Notes: generated by a model from the letters alone, not told the origin. A DNA stretch of 35,815 nucleotides from Tatumella ptyseos ATCC 33301 (GCF_000735525.1 NZ_JMPR01000010.1:1-35815), one strand, 5' to 3'; positions 7,766 through 21,060 are shown, counted from the stretch's first letter. A program made the numbers and translations.

Positions 7766-8947
7766 TCAGGGGGTATCGGCAGACCGGGTACTGCTGAAAA
7801 AGATATCAGGATGAAGGCTGTCGCTGAGGGTGTCGCCGTTGAGTGTTCGCACCAGGATGTCACTACCGAGTTGCTGTAATGAAAGCACACCATCAGGATG
7901 AACGCGTTTAATTTTACTCATATTCTGGCTGTCATGTACCAGTGCGATAGTTCGGGTATCTTCCCCCCCCGCCTCTTTAGCCGCCAGGACCACAAAAGCG
8001 TTATCCGCATCATTATCCATCAGTGCCACAATGTATCTGGCTTTCGCTGCCCCGGCACGCTCAAGTACCGGCGTCGAAGAGGGATCGCCTTCAATAACAT
8101 CGGTATCGGCAGGAAATGAAGCCCGTTGCCCCGGATAACAGACCACCGTAACAATGCCTCCGGTATCCGTCAGTCCCTGGCTGACACTCTGGGCCAGTGA
8201 CGATGATCCGGCCACGATATAATGATTTTTACGTTCCACGTGTGAGAATCTGCCTTTAAAAATTCGCTGAATATTATGGCTGATCAGAGACCCGGCTATT
8301 GAGGCCACCGATGCCGCAAAAATAGTAATTCCGAGGATAATAACGGTCAGTGTAAACATTCTGGCGACAGTGGTATGCGGAGAAATATCACCAAACCCCA
8401 CCGTAGACATACAGACCATAACAAAATAAAACGCGGTAGAGATATCTTTCACTGGCGGAGTAAACTGGTCACCAAGATAAAGCGTGCCGAGCATGCCATA
8501 CCCCAGCAGCGACAAGATGCTGATAATCGCAAAAATGGTGGTACTGCCCAGGCTGTGTTTATCAAAATGGCGCCAGTGAAAAAGTAAGGCACCGATAGTG
8601 ATCAGGGAGTAAACCACCTCGGTGTGGTGCGCTTTTAAAATAAACGCATTCGCCACAGCAATACAAATTAACAGTAAGACAGAGCTGAACCAGGCAATCC
8701 GGGTACGCATCAGTAGCGTAAATGCCATACACAGCAATACCAGGCCTATCATAAAGCGCGGTATATCCATCGCTTCCAGAAAGCCCAGCGCATCGCTCCA
8801 CGAATGGAAATTATCCAGTCTCTGCGGCGCATTATAGATTACCCGGTGCAGCACGGGACTTAACATCAGATACCCGTTATGGGCCACCATCAACACCAGG
8901 CAATAGATCACCAGTTTCGGGTTTCTGAGTAGGTTATTTATTTTCAT
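7766..8947 (-). CDS. kch: Kch-type voltage-gated-like potassium channel
   Basis: Inner-membrane potassium channel of 393 residues. About six hydrophobic segments occupy residues 10-225; the selectivity filter is STVGFGD at 181-187, with GFGD instead of the GYGD of E. coli Kch. A cytoplasmic RCK/TrkA-N-like domain follows from about residue 241 (HYIVAGSSSLAQSV, VIEGDPSST, ALMDNDADNAFVVLAAK, KIKRVHPDGVLS). These blocks match recalled E. coli Kch, which is slightly longer (417). The usual GxGxxG nucleotide loop is degenerate here. The start at the ATG at 8945-8947 has AGGT upstream. It is monocistronic, with a strong terminator behind and a palindrome 146 bp in front. The symbol is by family resemblance; orthology to E. 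coli kch, which lies elsewhere, is not shown. Confidence 0.85.
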   Translation of the reverse strand: MKINNLLRNPKLVIYCLVLMVAHNGYLMLSPVLHRVIYNAPQRLDNFHSWSDALGFLEAMDIPRFMIGLVLLCMAFTLLMRTRIAWFSSVLLLICIAVANAFILKAHHTEVVYSLITIGALLFHWRHFDKHSLGSTTIFAIISILSLLGYGMLGTLYLGDQFTPPVKDISTAFYFVMVCMSTVGFGDISPHTTVARMFTLTVIILGITIFAASVASIAGSLISHNIQRIFKGRFSHVERKNHYIVAGSSSLAQSVSQGLTDTGGIVTVVCYPGQRASFPADTDVIEGDPSSTPVLERAGAAKARYIVALMDNDADNAFVVLAAKEAGGEDTRTIALVHDSQNMSKIKRVHPDGVLSLQQLGSDILVRTLNGDTLSDSLHPDIFFSSTRSADTP

Positions 8948-9092
8948 CGTTTACCTGGTATATCTGCAGCAGACAGGGCCTGACGGCGACTCCGTATTGA
9001 CACATAGTTCATCAGCTTACGGAAAATAACCGGCGCTGTAATGTAAGATTCTGATAAGGCAGTGATGTATCAGCGTACAACGGATGGCTTTA

Positions 9093-9113
9093 TTGCATAT
9101 CATCGATGTGCAA
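9093..9113. promoter_or_regulatory. Operator-like palindrome upstream of the channel gene
   Basis: TTGCATATC-ATC-GATGTGCAA: nine-base arms with one mismatch around a three-base centre. It sits in the gap between the binding-protein stop (9242) and the kch start (8947). The size and symmetry fit a dimeric repressor or activator site; no regulator is identified. Confidence 0.35.
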
Positions 9114-9169
9114 CCTAATGTTTCAGGCTCTGTCACAGGTGACGCGAGATAAATTAATACGTCTCCTGG

Positions 9170-9217
9170 CGCACGTAAGTGCGACGAAGGGATCCGGCAG
9201 CGAGGACAGCCGGATCC
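9170..9217 (-). terminator. Two hairpins downstream of the binding-protein gene
   Basis: Arms GGATCCGGC (9190-9198) and GCCGGATCC (9209-9217) form a strong stem, and CGCAC/GTGCG (9170-9174, 9179-9183) a small second one. They begin 25 bp after the stop at 9242. Neither is followed by a clear T-run, so they may protect the mRNA end rather than terminate on their own. Confidence 0.45.
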
Positions 9218-9241
9218 TGTTGCGGTTCGTCAGCGAAGGGG

Positions 9242-10012
9242 TCAGGGATAGACTTTAAATTTAAAATATTTCTTCGTCAGTCTGTCATAAGTACCGTTGG
9301 CATGAAGCTCCGCCAGCGCATTATTAATCAATTTCAGGTCGGTGACATCGCTCTTTCGCAAGGCGATACCTACTCCACTCCCGAAGATTTTTTTGTCTGT
9401 CAGCAGGGCTTTAATCACAAATTTTTTTCCTTCAGGGGTGCCTAAGAAACCCTGCTCTGCTGAAACTGCATTTGCGACGCTGGCATCCAGTCGTCCTGCG
9501 ACTAAATCAGGATAGACGTCCATTTGATGGTCATAGGTTACAATATTAACACCTTGTGAAGCCCATTTTGTTTTGGCGTAAGTTTCCTGAATTGTCCCTT
9601 GCGAAACCCCTATATTTTTCCCACGCAGTGATGAAATATCCGTGGTGATTTTACTATCCGCGGGTGTCAGTAATGCGCTGGGGGTGTTGTACAGCAGATC
9701 ACTAAAGGCCACCTGCTGACGACGTTGATCTGTCATCGACATCGCCGAAAGGATAGCGTCAAATTTTTTCGCCTGAAGGGCGGGAATACTCCCATCAAAT
9801 TCCATTTCCACCCACTGACATTTTACTTTTGCCTGTGCACATATTGCATTCCCTAGTTCAATATCGAAACCCTGCAAGCTGCCATCACTGGCTTTAGACT
9901 CAAAAGGCGGGAAGGAGGGGTCAACGCCAAAACGCAGGGTCTGCTCTGCATTTGCCCACTGAGTAAATGCACCTAATACAAGAAGTAATCCACAGGACGC
10001 TATTTTTTTCAT
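9242..10012 (-). CDS. Periplasmic basic-amino-acid-type binding protein (ArgT/HisJ-like)
   Basis: Solute-binding protein of 256 residues, SBP_bac_3 family, closest in my memory to ArgT/HisJ (lysine/arginine/ornithine and histidine binding). A signal peptide is cleaved at ANA|EQTLRFGVD (residue 22). Family blocks are FPPFESK, GFDIELGNAICAQAKVKCQWV, DGSIPALQAKKFDAILSAMSMT, GVSQGTIQETYA and DLVAGRLDAS, and the C-terminus KKYFKFKVYP resembles ArgT. GGAGAAG lies just upstream of the ATG. No permease or ATPase gene is adjacent, so it would have to work with a transporter encoded elsewhere or as a sensor protein. The ligand is an inference from the family. Confidence 0.85.
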   Translation of the reverse strand: MKKIASCGLLLVLGAFTQWANAEQTLRFGVDPSFPPFESKASDGSLQGFDIELGNAICAQAKVKCQWVEMEFDGSIPALQAKKFDAILSAMSMTDQRRQQVAFSDLLYNTPSALLTPADSKITTDISSLRGKNIGVSQGTIQETYAKTKWASQGVNIVTYDHQMDVYPDLVAGRLDASVANAVSAEQGFLGTPEGKKFVIKALLTDKKIFGSGVGIALRKSDVTDLKLINNALAELHANGTYDRLTKKYFKFKVYP

Positions 10013-10287
10013 ACACTTCTCCGGCAGTCAGTGATTTTGTAACAACATACAAAGTTAATAACATAGCGCTTATACACTCACCACCAGAAAATCCGATTCA
10101 TCCAGAGCAAATTCTTATGTAATTACATGTGGTTAAATGATTATCCCCCATAGAAAAACGCGACAGAAAGACATTAACCCGCTTTCCATCAAAATATAAA
10201 ACATGCTCGCCAGGCTACCGCTCTGCGGCATTGAAACCGATGACGTTTTCAGGCATATCCATAGATCAGTTTTGCCGGGGATTTCCC
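10013..10287. other. Intergenic region without recognised genes
   Basis: Non-coding stretch between the binding-protein start and the glmS terminator; with the terminator the gap to glmS is 350 bp. It must hold the promoter of the binding-protein gene, but I see no convincing -35/-10 pair, no RNA gene and no Tn7 end sequence. Confidence 0.5.
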
Positions 10288-10324
10288 AAAAAAAACCGGC
10301 AGGCTGTTAGTCAGCACTGCCGGT
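10288..10324 (-). terminator. glmUS operon terminator
   Basis: Stem ACCGGCAG/CTGCCGGT (10295-10302 with 10317-10324), followed on the minus strand by eight T (A-run 10288-10295). It lies 39 bp beyond the glmS stop codon. Confidence 0.9.
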
Positions 10325-10337
10325 GTTTATTTATTCT

Positions 10338-10400
10338 GAACGCGAGTTTCCGCGCTGCTGGCTTATTCTACGGTAACAGACTTCGCCAGGTTACGTGGCT
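10338..10400. other. Predicted attTn7 site at the glmS 3' end
   Basis: TnsD of Tn7 is known to bind the last 36 bp or so of glmS and direct insertion about 25 bp past the stop. The conserved end of glmS (NLAKSVTVE, stop at 10363-10365) is intact here. No Tn7 end or tns gene is visible, so the site appears empty. Predicted from position and established Tn7 biology, not from a match to a full attTn7 sequence. Confidence 0.5.
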
Positions 10401-12189
10401 GGTCGACATCCGTACCTTTAATCAGAGCAATATGATAAGAAAGCAGCTGCAGAGGGATAGTGTAGAAAATCGGTGCCAGTACCTCTTCAACATGGGGTAA
10501 TGGAATGATTTTCATATTCTCACTGTCGGTAAAGCCGGCATCCTGATCGGCAAACACATACAGTAATCCCCCGCGGGCACGGACTTCTTCAATATTCGAC
10601 TTCAGTTTTTCCAGTAACTCATTGTTCGGGGCAATGATGATCACCGGCATATCCGCGTCAATCAGTGCCAGCGGACCGTGTTTCAGTTCGCCTGCCGCGT
10701 AAGCTTCCGCATGAATATAAGAGATCTCTTTCAGCTTGAGTGCACCTTCCATCGCGATCGGGTACTGATCACCCCGGCCCAGGAACAGCGCATGATGCTT
10801 ATCTGAGAAACCTTCTGCCAGCGCTTCGATTTGCTTATCATGTGCCAGAATCTGTTCGATTCGGCTTGGCAACGCCTGCAACGCATGGACAATCTGATGC
10901 TCCACCTCTTCCGGCTGGCCATTCAGCCTTGCCATTTTCGCCACCAGCATCAGCAGAACCGTTAACTGTGTGGTAAAGGCTTTGGTCGAGGCAACCCCGA
11001 TCTCTACCCCGGCTTTTGTCATCAGCGCCAGGTCCGATTCGCGTACCAGAGAAGAGCCCGGGACATTACAAATAGCCAGCGAGCCCAGATACCCCAGTTT
11101 TTTAGAAAGACGCAACGCTCCCAGCGTGTCTGCGGTTTCACCGGATTGTGAAAGCGTGATCAACAGGCTGTTTTTCCGGACCACAGACTTACGGTAACGA
11201 AACTCAGAGGCGATCTCCACATCACAAGGAATACCGGCCAGCGATTCAAACCAGTACCGGGAGACCAGGCCCGAATTATAAGATGTCCCGCAGGCAACAA
11301 TCTGAATATGTTCCGCCTGACCTAACAGAGACCCGGCCTCCGGCCCCAGCTCGCTCAGGTCAATGATGCCCTGATGAAAACGGCCCTGCAGAGTACTTTT
11401 TATGGCCATCGGCTGTTCATAAATTTCTTTCTGCATGTAATGCCGATAGGTTCCTTTATCCCCGGCATCATAACGGGCAGAGGATTCGATCTCAGGACGG
11501 AAAACCTGCTCACCGTCGGCAAAAATCGTTACAGAACGGCGAGTCACTTCAGCGACATCGCCTTCTTCAAGGTAGATAAAGCGGCGGGTGACCGGCAACA
11601 AAGCCAGCTGATCAGAGGCAATAAAGTTTTCTCCGACCCCGCAGCCAATCACCAGCGGACTTCCGGAGCGGGCAGCCACCAGCACAGAAGGATCATTACT
11701 GTCCATAATGACCATTCCGTAAGCACCGCGCAGTTGTTTGATCACTCGCTGAACAACCTCACACAGGCTACCGCCCTGCTTTTGCTCATGATGAATTAAA
11801 TGAGCAACGACTTCGGTATCCGTCTCCGAGGTAAACTGATACCCCATTTCACGAACCCGCGCCCGTAACTCTTCATGGTTTTCAATGATCCCATTGTGCA
11901 CGAGGACGATATTCCCGGACACATGCGGATGGGCATTGGCTTCTGAAGGTTCGCCGTGCGTCGCCCAACGGGTATGGGCGATACCGGTACCACCGGGCAG
12001 CGGTTGCTGCTCTGCAGCATCCACCAGAGCCTGAACTTTTCCAAGCCGGCGTAAACGGGTCATCTCTCCCGGCTTATCAACCACCGCCAGTCCGGCAGAG
12101 TCATAACCGCGGTACTCCAGGCGGCGCAAACCTTCCAGTAATATTTCAGCGATATCACGTTGTGCAACTGCACCTACTATTCCACACAT
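10363..12189 (-). CDS. glmS: Glutamine-fructose-6-phosphate aminotransferase (isomerizing)
   Basis: Makes glucosamine-6-phosphate from fructose-6-phosphate and glutamine, the first step toward UDP-GlcNAc for peptidoglycan and LPS; cytoplasmic. The 608-residue chain starts MCGIVGAVA, so Cys2 becomes the N-terminal nucleophile of the glutaminase domain (residues 2 to about 240, with [16 protein letters not shown] and HNGIIENH). Two SIS sugar-isomerase domains follow ([69 protein letters not shown]), and the C-terminus [11 protein letters not shown] is canonical. AGGA lies about ten bases before the ATG. It follows glmU by 162 bp and ends at a strong terminator. In E. coli glmS mRNA is activated by the sRNA GlmZ; I could not confirm a pairing site here. 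Confidence 0.98.
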   Translation of the reverse strand: MCGIVGAVAQRDIAEILLEGLRRLEYRGYDSAGLAVVDKPGEMTRLRRLGKVQALVDAAEQQPLPGGTGIAHTRWATHGEPSEANAHPHVSGNIVLVHNGIIENHEELRARVREMGYQFTSETDTEVVAHLIHHEQKQGGSLCEVVQRVIKQLRGAYGMVIMDSNDPSVLVAARSGSPLVIGCGVGENFIASDQLALLPVTRRFIYLEEGDVAEVTRRSVTIFADGEQVFRPEIESSARYDAGDKGTYRHYMQKEIYEQPMAIKSTLQGRFHQGIIDLSELGPEAGSLLGQAEHIQIVACGTSYNSGLVSRYWFESLAGIPCDVEIASEFRYRKSVVRKNSLLITLSQSGETADTLGALRLSKKLGYLGSLAICNVPGSSLVRESDLALMTKAGVEIGVASTKAFTTQLTVLLMLVAKMARLNGQPEEVEHQIVHALQALPSRIEQILAHDKQIEALAEGFSDKHHALFLGRGDQYPIAMEGALKLKEISYIHAEAYAAGELKHGPLALIDADMPVIIIAPNNELLEKLKSNIEEVRARGGLLYVFADQDAGFTDSENMKIIPLPHVEEVLAPIFYTIPLQLLSYHIALIKGTDVDQPRNLAKSVTVE

Positions 12190-12351
12190 ATATTTAATCC
12201 TGAGGTTATGGTGTGTCCACCATAGAAATTGTCATCTGTTCGGGCTGACCGACACAGCAGATCCCCCGGGACACGAAAAATGAGGGGACATGATAGTCAC
12301 GGCTTGTCCGGGCATAGATCACTGCCGGTGCTCCGGAAAATGACAGATAAC

Positions 12352-13722
12352 TTATTTTTTCACCGGGCGTGACCATCCGGTTTTTTCAGTCTGTTGCTTA
12401 CGATTATAAACCAGTGACTCTTCATCCACGTTGTGCATCACTGTCGTGCCTGCAGCAATGGTAACATTGTCGGCAACGCTGACTGGTGCAATAAACTGAC
12501 TGTCCGAGCCTACAAATACGTTATCACCAATAATCGTCTGCGATTTATTCTTACCATCATAGTTACAGGTGATCGTGCCAGCCCCGATATTCACCCCGGC
12601 CCCGATAGTCGCATCGCCGAGATAACTTAAATGGCCGGCTTTAGAGCCTTTTCCAAGGGTCGCCTTTTTAATTTCTACAAAGTTACCCACATGGACAGCG
12701 TCTGCCAGGACAGTTCCCGGTCTCAGTCGGGCAAATGGCCCCACCGTACAGGCTTGCTCAAGGTGTGCATCTTCTATCACGGAATAAGGGCTTATCTCAC
12801 ATCCCTCACCAATAACACTGTTCCTGATAATGCAACCCGCACCGATTCGCACACCGTTACCCAGCACCACTTTACCTTCCAGGATGACGTTGATATCGAT
12901 ATCTACGTCACGGCCATGTTCTAATTCACCCCGTAAATCAAACCGTTCAGGATCCCGCAGCATCACCCCTGCCAGTAATAACTTACAGGCCTGCTCACGC
13001 TGATAAACACGTTCCAGCGCGGCCAGTTGTTGCCGGTTATTGACCCCTTCGGTTTCACTGCTACTGTGCGGATGTACCGCTTCTATACGGCGGCCCTCCT
13101 GATGAGCCATCGCAATAATATCCGTAATATAATACTCTTTTTGGGCATTATTATTCGTCAGTTGCGATAACCAGCGTTTCAAATCTTTGCCATTGGCGAT
13201 CAGAATACCGGTATTGATCTCGTTGATAGTTAGCTGTGCCTCACTGGCATCTTTTTGTTCGATAATACCGGTAACTTCACCATTTTCACGGACAATACGG
13301 CCATAGCCGAACGGGTTTTCCAGCACGACCGTTAACAGACCTATACCACCTTCCGGTTTGTTATCGCGCAGGCGCTGTAAGGTCTGTTGGGAGATCAAGG
13401 GTACATCGCCATACAGCATCAGAATATCTTCATCATCCGAAAACCACGGAGCTGCCTGCTGCATTGCATGCCCGGTCCCCAGCTGTTGTGGCTGTTCAAC
13501 CCAGTGTAAAGAAGGATCCTTCAGGGCTGACTGCAATAGCTCCCCACCGTGCCCGTAGACCAGATGGATATTTGCGGCACCCAGACCTTTCGCAGCATCA
13601 ATCACATGCTGCACCATGGGTTTCCCGGCCAGCTGATGGAGGACTTTCGGAAGATCCGAATACATTCGGGTTCCCTTACCTGCTGCAAGGATAACCACAC
13701 TCATTTCATTATCTGCCATCAT
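12352..13722 (-). CDS. glmU: Bifunctional UDP-GlcNAc pyrophosphorylase / GlcN-1-P acetyltransferase
   Basis: Acetylates glucosamine-1-phosphate and then uridylates it to UDP-N-acetylglucosamine, the last two steps of the pathway. The N-terminal nucleotidyltransferase domain shows [18 protein letters not shown] (from about residue 12), [21 protein letters not shown] and NTGILIANG. From about residue 250 a left-handed beta-helix of hexapeptide repeats carries the acetyltransferase ([50 protein letters not shown]). The chain is 456 residues, the usual length. Two ATGs stand in tandem at the start (13717-13722), and a third at 13702-13704 is possible; ribosome signals are weak for all. It precedes glmS, and a terminator separates it from atpC. 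Confidence 0.98.
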   Translation of the reverse strand: MMADNEMSVVILAAGKGTRMYSDLPKVLHQLAGKPMVQHVIDAAKGLGAANIHLVYGHGGELLQSALKDPSLHWVEQPQQLGTGHAMQQAAPWFSDDEDILMLYGDVPLISQQTLQRLRDNKPEGGIGLLTVVLENPFGYGRIVRENGEVTGIIEQKDASEAQLTINEINTGILIANGKDLKRWLSQLTNNNAQKEYYITDIIAMAHQEGRRIEAVHPHSSSETEGVNNRQQLAALERVYQREQACKLLLAGVMLRDPERFDLRGELEHGRDVDIDINVILEGKVVLGNGVRIGAGCIIRNSVIGEGCEISPYSVIEDAHLEQACTVGPFARLRPGTVLADAVHVGNFVEIKKATLGKGSKAGHLSYLGDATIGAGVNIGAGTITCNYDGKNKSQTIIGDNVFVGSDSQFIAPVSVADNVTIAAGTTVMHNVDEESLVYNRKQQTEKTGWSRPVKK

Positions 13723-13928
13723 CAGCCATCGCTTTTCTTTAAATTCAAAAAAACACAGTATAACGCATAAGGATAATGATACCTGCCCCTATAATCTATA
13801 GTCAGAGTCCTCTCTGTTTGATTATCAACATTCTTGACGGTGCTCTCATTCCTATGCGGCCTGCGTCACGGGGGCAGTTATGCAGAGCTGTCTCATCGGC
13901 ATCCCCGATCTCAGGAAGGCTGAAACGT

Positions 13929-13963
13929 AAAAAAGCCGGTAAGTTTTCACTTACCGGCTTTTT
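13929..13963. terminator. Terminator of the atp operon (symmetric)
   Basis: Thirteen-base stem AAAAGCCGGTAAG/CTTACCGGCTTTT (13931-13943 with 13950-13962) around a six-base loop. The flanking A and T runs make it work on either strand; it ends the atp transcript 24 bp after the atpC stop. Confidence 0.93.
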
Positions 13964-13986
13964 GCAATGCCATCGAGCTACATTGC

Positions 13987-14406
13987 TTACATCGCTTTCC
14001 TGGTCAGTTCGATCACGCGCAGTTTAGCAATGGCTTTCGCCAGTTCAGCAGAGGCCTGAGCATAGTCCACGTCGCCGTGACTTTTGTTCATATGTTCTTC
14101 TGCTTTACGTTTTGCTTCCAGAGCTCGAGCTTCGTCCAGATCGTCGCCACGGATGGCGGTATCAGCCATGACTGTGACAGCTGTTGGCTGAACTTCCAGA
14201 ATGCCACCGGAGAGATAAATAAACTCTTCGCTGTTATTCTCTTTGACGATACGAACCATACCAGGTTTGATGGCAGTCAGGAGCGGGGCATGACCGGGAA
14301 AAATACCCAGTTCACCTTCACTACCTGACACCTGGATATGTTGTACTTCACCGCTGAACATTTGCTGTTCAGCGCTGACAACGTCCAGGTGATAAATCTT
14401 AGCCAT
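13987..14406 (-). CDS. atpC: F1F0 ATP synthase subunit epsilon
   Basis: Subunit epsilon of the F1 central stalk, 139 residues as in E. coli. It couples c-ring rotation to the catalytic head and inhibits ATP hydrolysis through its mobile C-terminal helices. The N-terminal beta-sandwich has [36 protein letters not shown] and [21 protein letters not shown]; the helical hairpin runs from about residue 92 to [10 protein letters not shown]. It is the last gene of the atp operon, 24 bp after atpD, and is followed by a strong terminator. Nothing unusual. Confidence 0.98.
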   Translation of the reverse strand: MAKIYHLDVVSAEQQMFSGEVQHIQVSGSEGELGIFPGHAPLLTAIKPGMVRIVKENNSEEFIYLSGGILEVQPTAVTVMADTAIRGDDLDEARALEAKRKAEEHMNKSHGDVDYAQASAELAKAIAKLRVIELTRKAM

Positions 14407-14430
14407 ATCAATCCTCCCGGGAAACTGAAA

Positions 14431-15858
<1,428 letters not shown>

Positions 15859-16725
15859 TTAAACCGCGGAGGCTCCCGAGACAATCTCGGTAAGTTCCTG
15901 GGTGATGCTGGCCTGGCGGGCTTTGTTGTAAACCAACTGAAGCTCTTTGATCAGCTCGCCACCGTTATCGGTTGCAGCTTTCATTGCCACCATACGGGCT
16001 GCCTGCTCGCTGGCCAGGTTTTCTACAACACCCTGATAAACCTGAGACTCGACATAACGACGCAGCAGAGTATCCAGCAGCGCTTTTGGATCGGGTTCGT
16101 ACAGGTAATCCCATGTTTTTGTCTTCAGTTCTTCATCATTATCTGTTGCCGGTAACGGTAACAGCTGATTGAGGACCGGAGTCTGGGACATGGTGTTGTT
16201 AAATTTATTGCTAACGACATAAAGTTTGTCGATGCGGCCTTCATCGTAGGCTTGCAGCATGACTTTTACCGGGCCTATCAGGTCTGACAGTTCCGGTTTA
16301 TCACCTAAGCCTGACGCCTGAGCCACAATATTAGCACCTGCAGATCCAAAGAAAGACAGGCCTTTAGATCCGATAATGGCCAGATCGCTCTGAACCCCTT
16401 TTTCGGACCAGGCTTTCATATCTGCCAGCAATTTTTTGAACAAGTTAATGTTCAGACCACCACAAAGCCCGCGGTCGGTAGAAACGACCAGATAGCCGAC
16501 GCGCTTAACGTCACGCTCTTCCAGGTAAGGGTGCTTGTATTCCAGATTGCCTAACGCCAAGTGACCAATCACTTTGCGAATAGCATCTGCATACGGACGG
16601 CTGGCCGCCATGCGTTCCTGCGTTTTACGCATTTTGGAGGCGGCGACCATTTCCATCGCTTTGGTGATCTTCTGCGTATTCTTTACGCTTCCGATCTTAC
16701 TACGTATTTCTTTTGCGCCGGCCAT
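15859..16725 (-). CDS. atpG: F1F0 ATP synthase subunit gamma
   Basis: Rotor shaft of F1, 288 residues (E. coli 287). The N-terminal helix [20 protein letters not shown] and the C-terminal helix with [17 protein letters not shown] and [15 protein letters not shown] form the coiled coil inside the alpha3beta3 ring; the middle Rossmann-like part has [14 protein letters not shown]. It sits between atpA (52 bp) and atpD (30 bp), in operon order. Its ATG has GGAGAAG just upstream. Nothing unusual. Confidence 0.98.
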   Translation of the reverse strand: MAGAKEIRSKIGSVKNTQKITKAMEMVAASKMRKTQERMAASRPYADAIRKVIGHLALGNLEYKHPYLEERDVKRVGYLVVSTDRGLCGGLNINLFKKLLADMKAWSEKGVQSDLAIIGSKGLSFFGSAGANIVAQASGLGDKPELSDLIGPVKVMLQAYDEGRIDKLYVVSNKFNNTMSQTPVLNQLLPLPATDNDEELKTKTWDYLYEPDPKALLDTLLRRYVESQVYQGVVENLASEQAARMVAMKAATDNGGELIKELQLVYNKARQASITQELTEIVSGASAV

Positions 16726-16777
16726 GAGCTTCTCCTCAAAGTCAGGCGGCTTGCCACTTCAGGCAAGCCGCAAGACA

Positions 16778-18319
16778 TTACCAGGACTGAGTTGCTTTAA
16801 ACGAATCGAGCAGAGCGGTAAGCTTCGCTTCGATTTCGCCGTTAAAGTTACCCGCTTGGTTGATTTCCTGCATCAGTTCAGCATGTTCGCGATCGGCGAA
16901 TGCCAGCAGCGAAGACTCAAAGCTGAGGATTTTAGAAACCTCAACATCACCCAGGTAACCGCGCTCAACCGCAAACAGGACCAGGCCTTGCTGTGCAACA
17001 GACATTGGAGCGTACTGTTTCTGCTTCAGCAGTTCAGTCACTTTCTGTCCGTGTTCCAGCTGCTTACGGGTCGCATCATCAAGGTCAGACGCGAACTGAG
17101 AGAAGGCTGCCAGTTCACGGTACTGTGCCAGAGCAGTACGGATACCGCCGGACAGTTTCTTGACGATTTTAGTCTGTGCTGCACCACCCACACGAGATAC
17201 AGAGATCCCAGGGTTAACCGCAGGACGGATACCGGAGTTGAACAGGTTAGATTCCAGGAAGATCTGACCATCAGTAATCGAAATTACGTTAGTCGGAACG
17301 AACGCAGAAACGTCACCCGCCTGAGTTTCAATGATAGGCAGAGCTGTCAGAGAACCGGTTTTACCTTTCACTGCACCTTTAGTGAATGCTTCAACGTACT
17401 CAGCATTTACGCGTGATGCACGCTCCAGCAGACGGGAGTGGAGGTAGAAAACGTCACCAGGGAATGCTTCACGGCCCGGCGGACGACGCAGCAGCAGAGA
17501 AATCTGACGGTAAGCAACGGCCTGTTTGGACAGGTCATCGTAAACAATCAGAGCATCTTCACCACGGTCACGGAAGTATTCACCCATCGCACAACCGGCA
17601 TAAGGCGCCAGGTATTGCAGAGCTGCAGACTCAGAAGCAGAAGCAACAACGACAATGGTATTTGCCAGTGCGCCATGCTCTTCCAGTTTACGTACAACGT
17701 TAGAAATCGTTGACGCTTTCTGGCCGATCGCTACGTAGACACATTTAATGCCTGAGTCGCGCTGGTTGATGATAGCATCGATAGCCATCGCCGTTTTACC
17801 GGTCTGACGGTCACCGATGATCAGCTCACGCTGACCACGACCGACAGGGATCATGGCATCAACGGCTTTGTAACCAATCTGGACAGGCTGATCAACAGAC
17901 TGACGATCGATAACACCCGGTGCGATAACTTCTACAGGTGAGAAACCATCGTTTTCAACCGGGCCTTTACCATCAATAGGTTCACCCAGGGTGTTAACAA
18001 CACGCCCCAGTAAACCGCGACCAACCGGCACTTCCAGAATACGGCCAGTACATTTCACTTTCATGCCTTCGGCAAGATCCATGTATGGGCCCATAACGAC
18101 AGCACCTACAGAGTCGCGCTCCAGGTTCAGTGCAATCGCGTAACGGTTACCCGGCAGGGCAATCATCTCACCCTGCATCACATCGGCCAGGCCGTTGATG
18201 CGGATGATACCGTCACTTACAGAAACAATAGTACCTTCATTGTGAGCTTCGCTCACGACATTGAACTGAGCAATGCGCTGCTTGATCAGTTCGCTGATTT
18301 CGGTGGAATTCAGTTGCAT
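16778..18319 (-). CDS. atpA: F1F0 ATP synthase subunit alpha
   Basis: Non-catalytic nucleotide-binding F1 subunit, 513 residues, the usual length. The N-terminal [18 protein letters not shown] contacts delta; the Walker A motif GDRQTGKT is near residue 169; [21 protein letters not shown] and the arginine-finger region around [11 protein letters not shown] are conserved. The C-terminal helical domain ends in [13 protein letters not shown]. It lies 14 bp after atpH. Long plus-strand ORFs opposite it (for example 16574-17416) are antisense shadows. Confidence 0.98.
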   Translation of the reverse strand: MQLNSTEISELIKQRIAQFNVVSEAHNEGTIVSVSDGIIRINGLADVMQGEMIALPGNRYAIALNLERDSVGAVVMGPYMDLAEGMKVKCTGRILEVPVGRGLLGRVVNTLGEPIDGKGPVENDGFSPVEVIAPGVIDRQSVDQPVQIGYKAVDAMIPVGRGQRELIIGDRQTGKTAMAIDAIINQRDSGIKCVYVAIGQKASTISNVVRKLEEHGALANTIVVVASASESAALQYLAPYAGCAMGEYFRDRGEDALIVYDDLSKQAVAYRQISLLLRRPPGREAFPGDVFYLHSRLLERASRVNAEYVEAFTKGAVKGKTGSLTALPIIETQAGDVSAFVPTNVISITDGQIFLESNLFNSGIRPAVNPGISVSRVGGAAQTKIVKKLSGGIRTALAQYRELAAFSQFASDLDDATRKQLEHGQKVTELLKQKQYAPMSVAQQGLVLFAVERGYLGDVEVSKILSFESSLLAFADREHAELMQEINQAGNFNGEIEAKLTALLDSFKATQSW

Positions 18320-18333
18320 ATGCTCCAGTCCCC

Positions 18334-18867
18334 TTAAGACTGCAAGTCGTCTGCCAGACGCTCAAGACGGCCGCGGACGCTGCCGTCAATAACCATGTCA
18401 CCAGCCTGGATGACTACGCCTGCAATGACAGACTTATCGATTTTGCAATTCAGCTTAACTTTGCGTGATAAACGTTTTTCCATCGCCGCGCTGATTTTAT
18501 TCAGCTGCTCTTCACTCAACTCGTTGGCGGAAGTAACGTCAACTTCGGCAATCGCTTCATAAGCGTCACGTAATTGAATGAACTGCTCCAGTACTGCCGG
18601 AAGCGCTTTCAAACGTTTATATCCTGCCATCACCTTAATCAGGTTCTGGCCATTCTCATCGAGTTGATCACCACAAAGCGCGATAAAAGCAGAAGAAACG
18701 GTCTCTGGTGCCTGAGCACCGGAAAGGATCCCTGAAACCTGCTTATCACTCGCTACTTCAGCGGTAAAAGCCAGCATATTCTGCCAGCGATCAATACTTT
18801 GATGTTCAACAGCAAAGTCAAAAGCTGCTTTGGCGTAGGGGCGAGCTACAGTGGTAAATTCAGACAT
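18334..18867 (-). CDS. atpH: F1F0 ATP synthase subunit delta
   Basis: Peripheral-stalk subunit joining the top of F1 (alpha N-termini) to the b dimer; 177 residues as in E. coli. The N-terminal helical domain begins [17 protein letters not shown], and the conserved C-terminal segment is [35 protein letters not shown]. It is spaced 14 bp from both atpF and atpA, which indicates tightly coupled translation. Nothing unusual. Confidence 0.98.
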   Translation of the reverse strand: MSEFTTVARPYAKAAFDFAVEHQSIDRWQNMLAFTAEVASDKQVSGILSGAQAPETVSSAFIALCGDQLDENGQNLIKVMAGYKRLKALPAVLEQFIQLRDAYEAIAEVDVTSANELSEEQLNKISAAMEKRLSRKVKLNCKIDKSVIAGVVIQAGDMVIDGSVRGRLERLADDLQS

Positions 18868-18881
18868 CAGCCCCTCCCTCC

Positions 18882-19352
18882 TTACAGTTCAGCGACCAGT
18901 TTATCAACGATGTCGCTATTAGCAGCTTCATCCACGGAACGCTCAATAATCTTCTCGGCACCCGCAACAGCCAGCAACGCAACCTGCTTACGCAGTTCTT
19001 CACGTGCACGTTTACGCTCGGCATCAATTTCAGAGTAAGCCTGTGCAATGATTTTGTTACGTTCAGTTTCCGCTTCTGCTTTCGCTTCATCCAGAATCTG
19101 GCCACGACGCTTGTTAGCCTGCTCAATAATAACCTGAGCGTTTTCTTTGGCTTTCTTCAGCTCGTCGGACGCATTAGCCTGAGCGATATCCAGCTCTTTT
19201 TTAGCGAGTTCTGCAGAAGCGAGACTGTCAGCAACTTCTTTCTGACGTTTCTCGATAGCAGCCATGATCGGCGGCCATACGTACTTCATACAAAACGCAA
19301 CGAACAGGATAAACGCGATGGCCTGGCCGAGGATTGTTGCATTAATATTCAC
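18882..19352 (-). CDS. atpF: F1F0 ATP synthase subunit b
   Basis: Membrane-anchored peripheral stalk subunit, 156 residues, working as a dimer. One N-terminal membrane helix ([25 protein letters not shown], split by the family-typical proline hinge) is followed by a long, highly charged coiled coil rich in Ala, Lys and Glu (residues 30-120) and the delta-binding C-terminus. The ATG at 19350-19352 gives the same N-terminus as E. coli AtpF. It follows atpE after 116 bp, the largest internal gap in the operon. Confidence 0.98.
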   Translation of the reverse strand: MNINATILGQAIAFILFVAFCMKYVWPPIMAAIEKRQKEVADSLASAELAKKELDIAQANASDELKKAKENAQVIIEQANKRRGQILDEAKAEAETERNKIIAQAYSEIDAERKRAREELRKQVALLAVAGAEKIIERSVDEAANSDIVDKLVAEL

Positions 19353-19424
19353 AGCACAATGCCTCTTATTAAGTTAGCTTGATCTGCCGTCATCAAACAG
19401 GTGATAAACGGCAGAGTTTGTTTA

Positions 19425-19735
<311 letters not shown>

Positions 19736-19758
19736 TCAGTAGTGTTGAGATAAAAATA

Positions 19759-20966
<1,208 letters not shown>

Positions 20967-21060
20967 GACGGCTTACTCTCCCTTACTTAAGTTGGGTATA
21001 TCGTGTGTTACACAAACTACTGTTACCACTCCAAAGGAGTGAACAGCAAAAGCCGTGCAA

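Noticed and set aside
10230-10360. Tn7 end sequences at the predicted attTn7
   Set aside because: The stretch contains the glmS terminator but nothing like the Tn7 TGTGGGCGGACA end.
16574-17416. 280-codon plus-strand ORF opposite atpA and atpG
   Set aside because: It is antisense to two certain, highly conserved genes, has no homology I recognise and comes from codon bias of the real strand.
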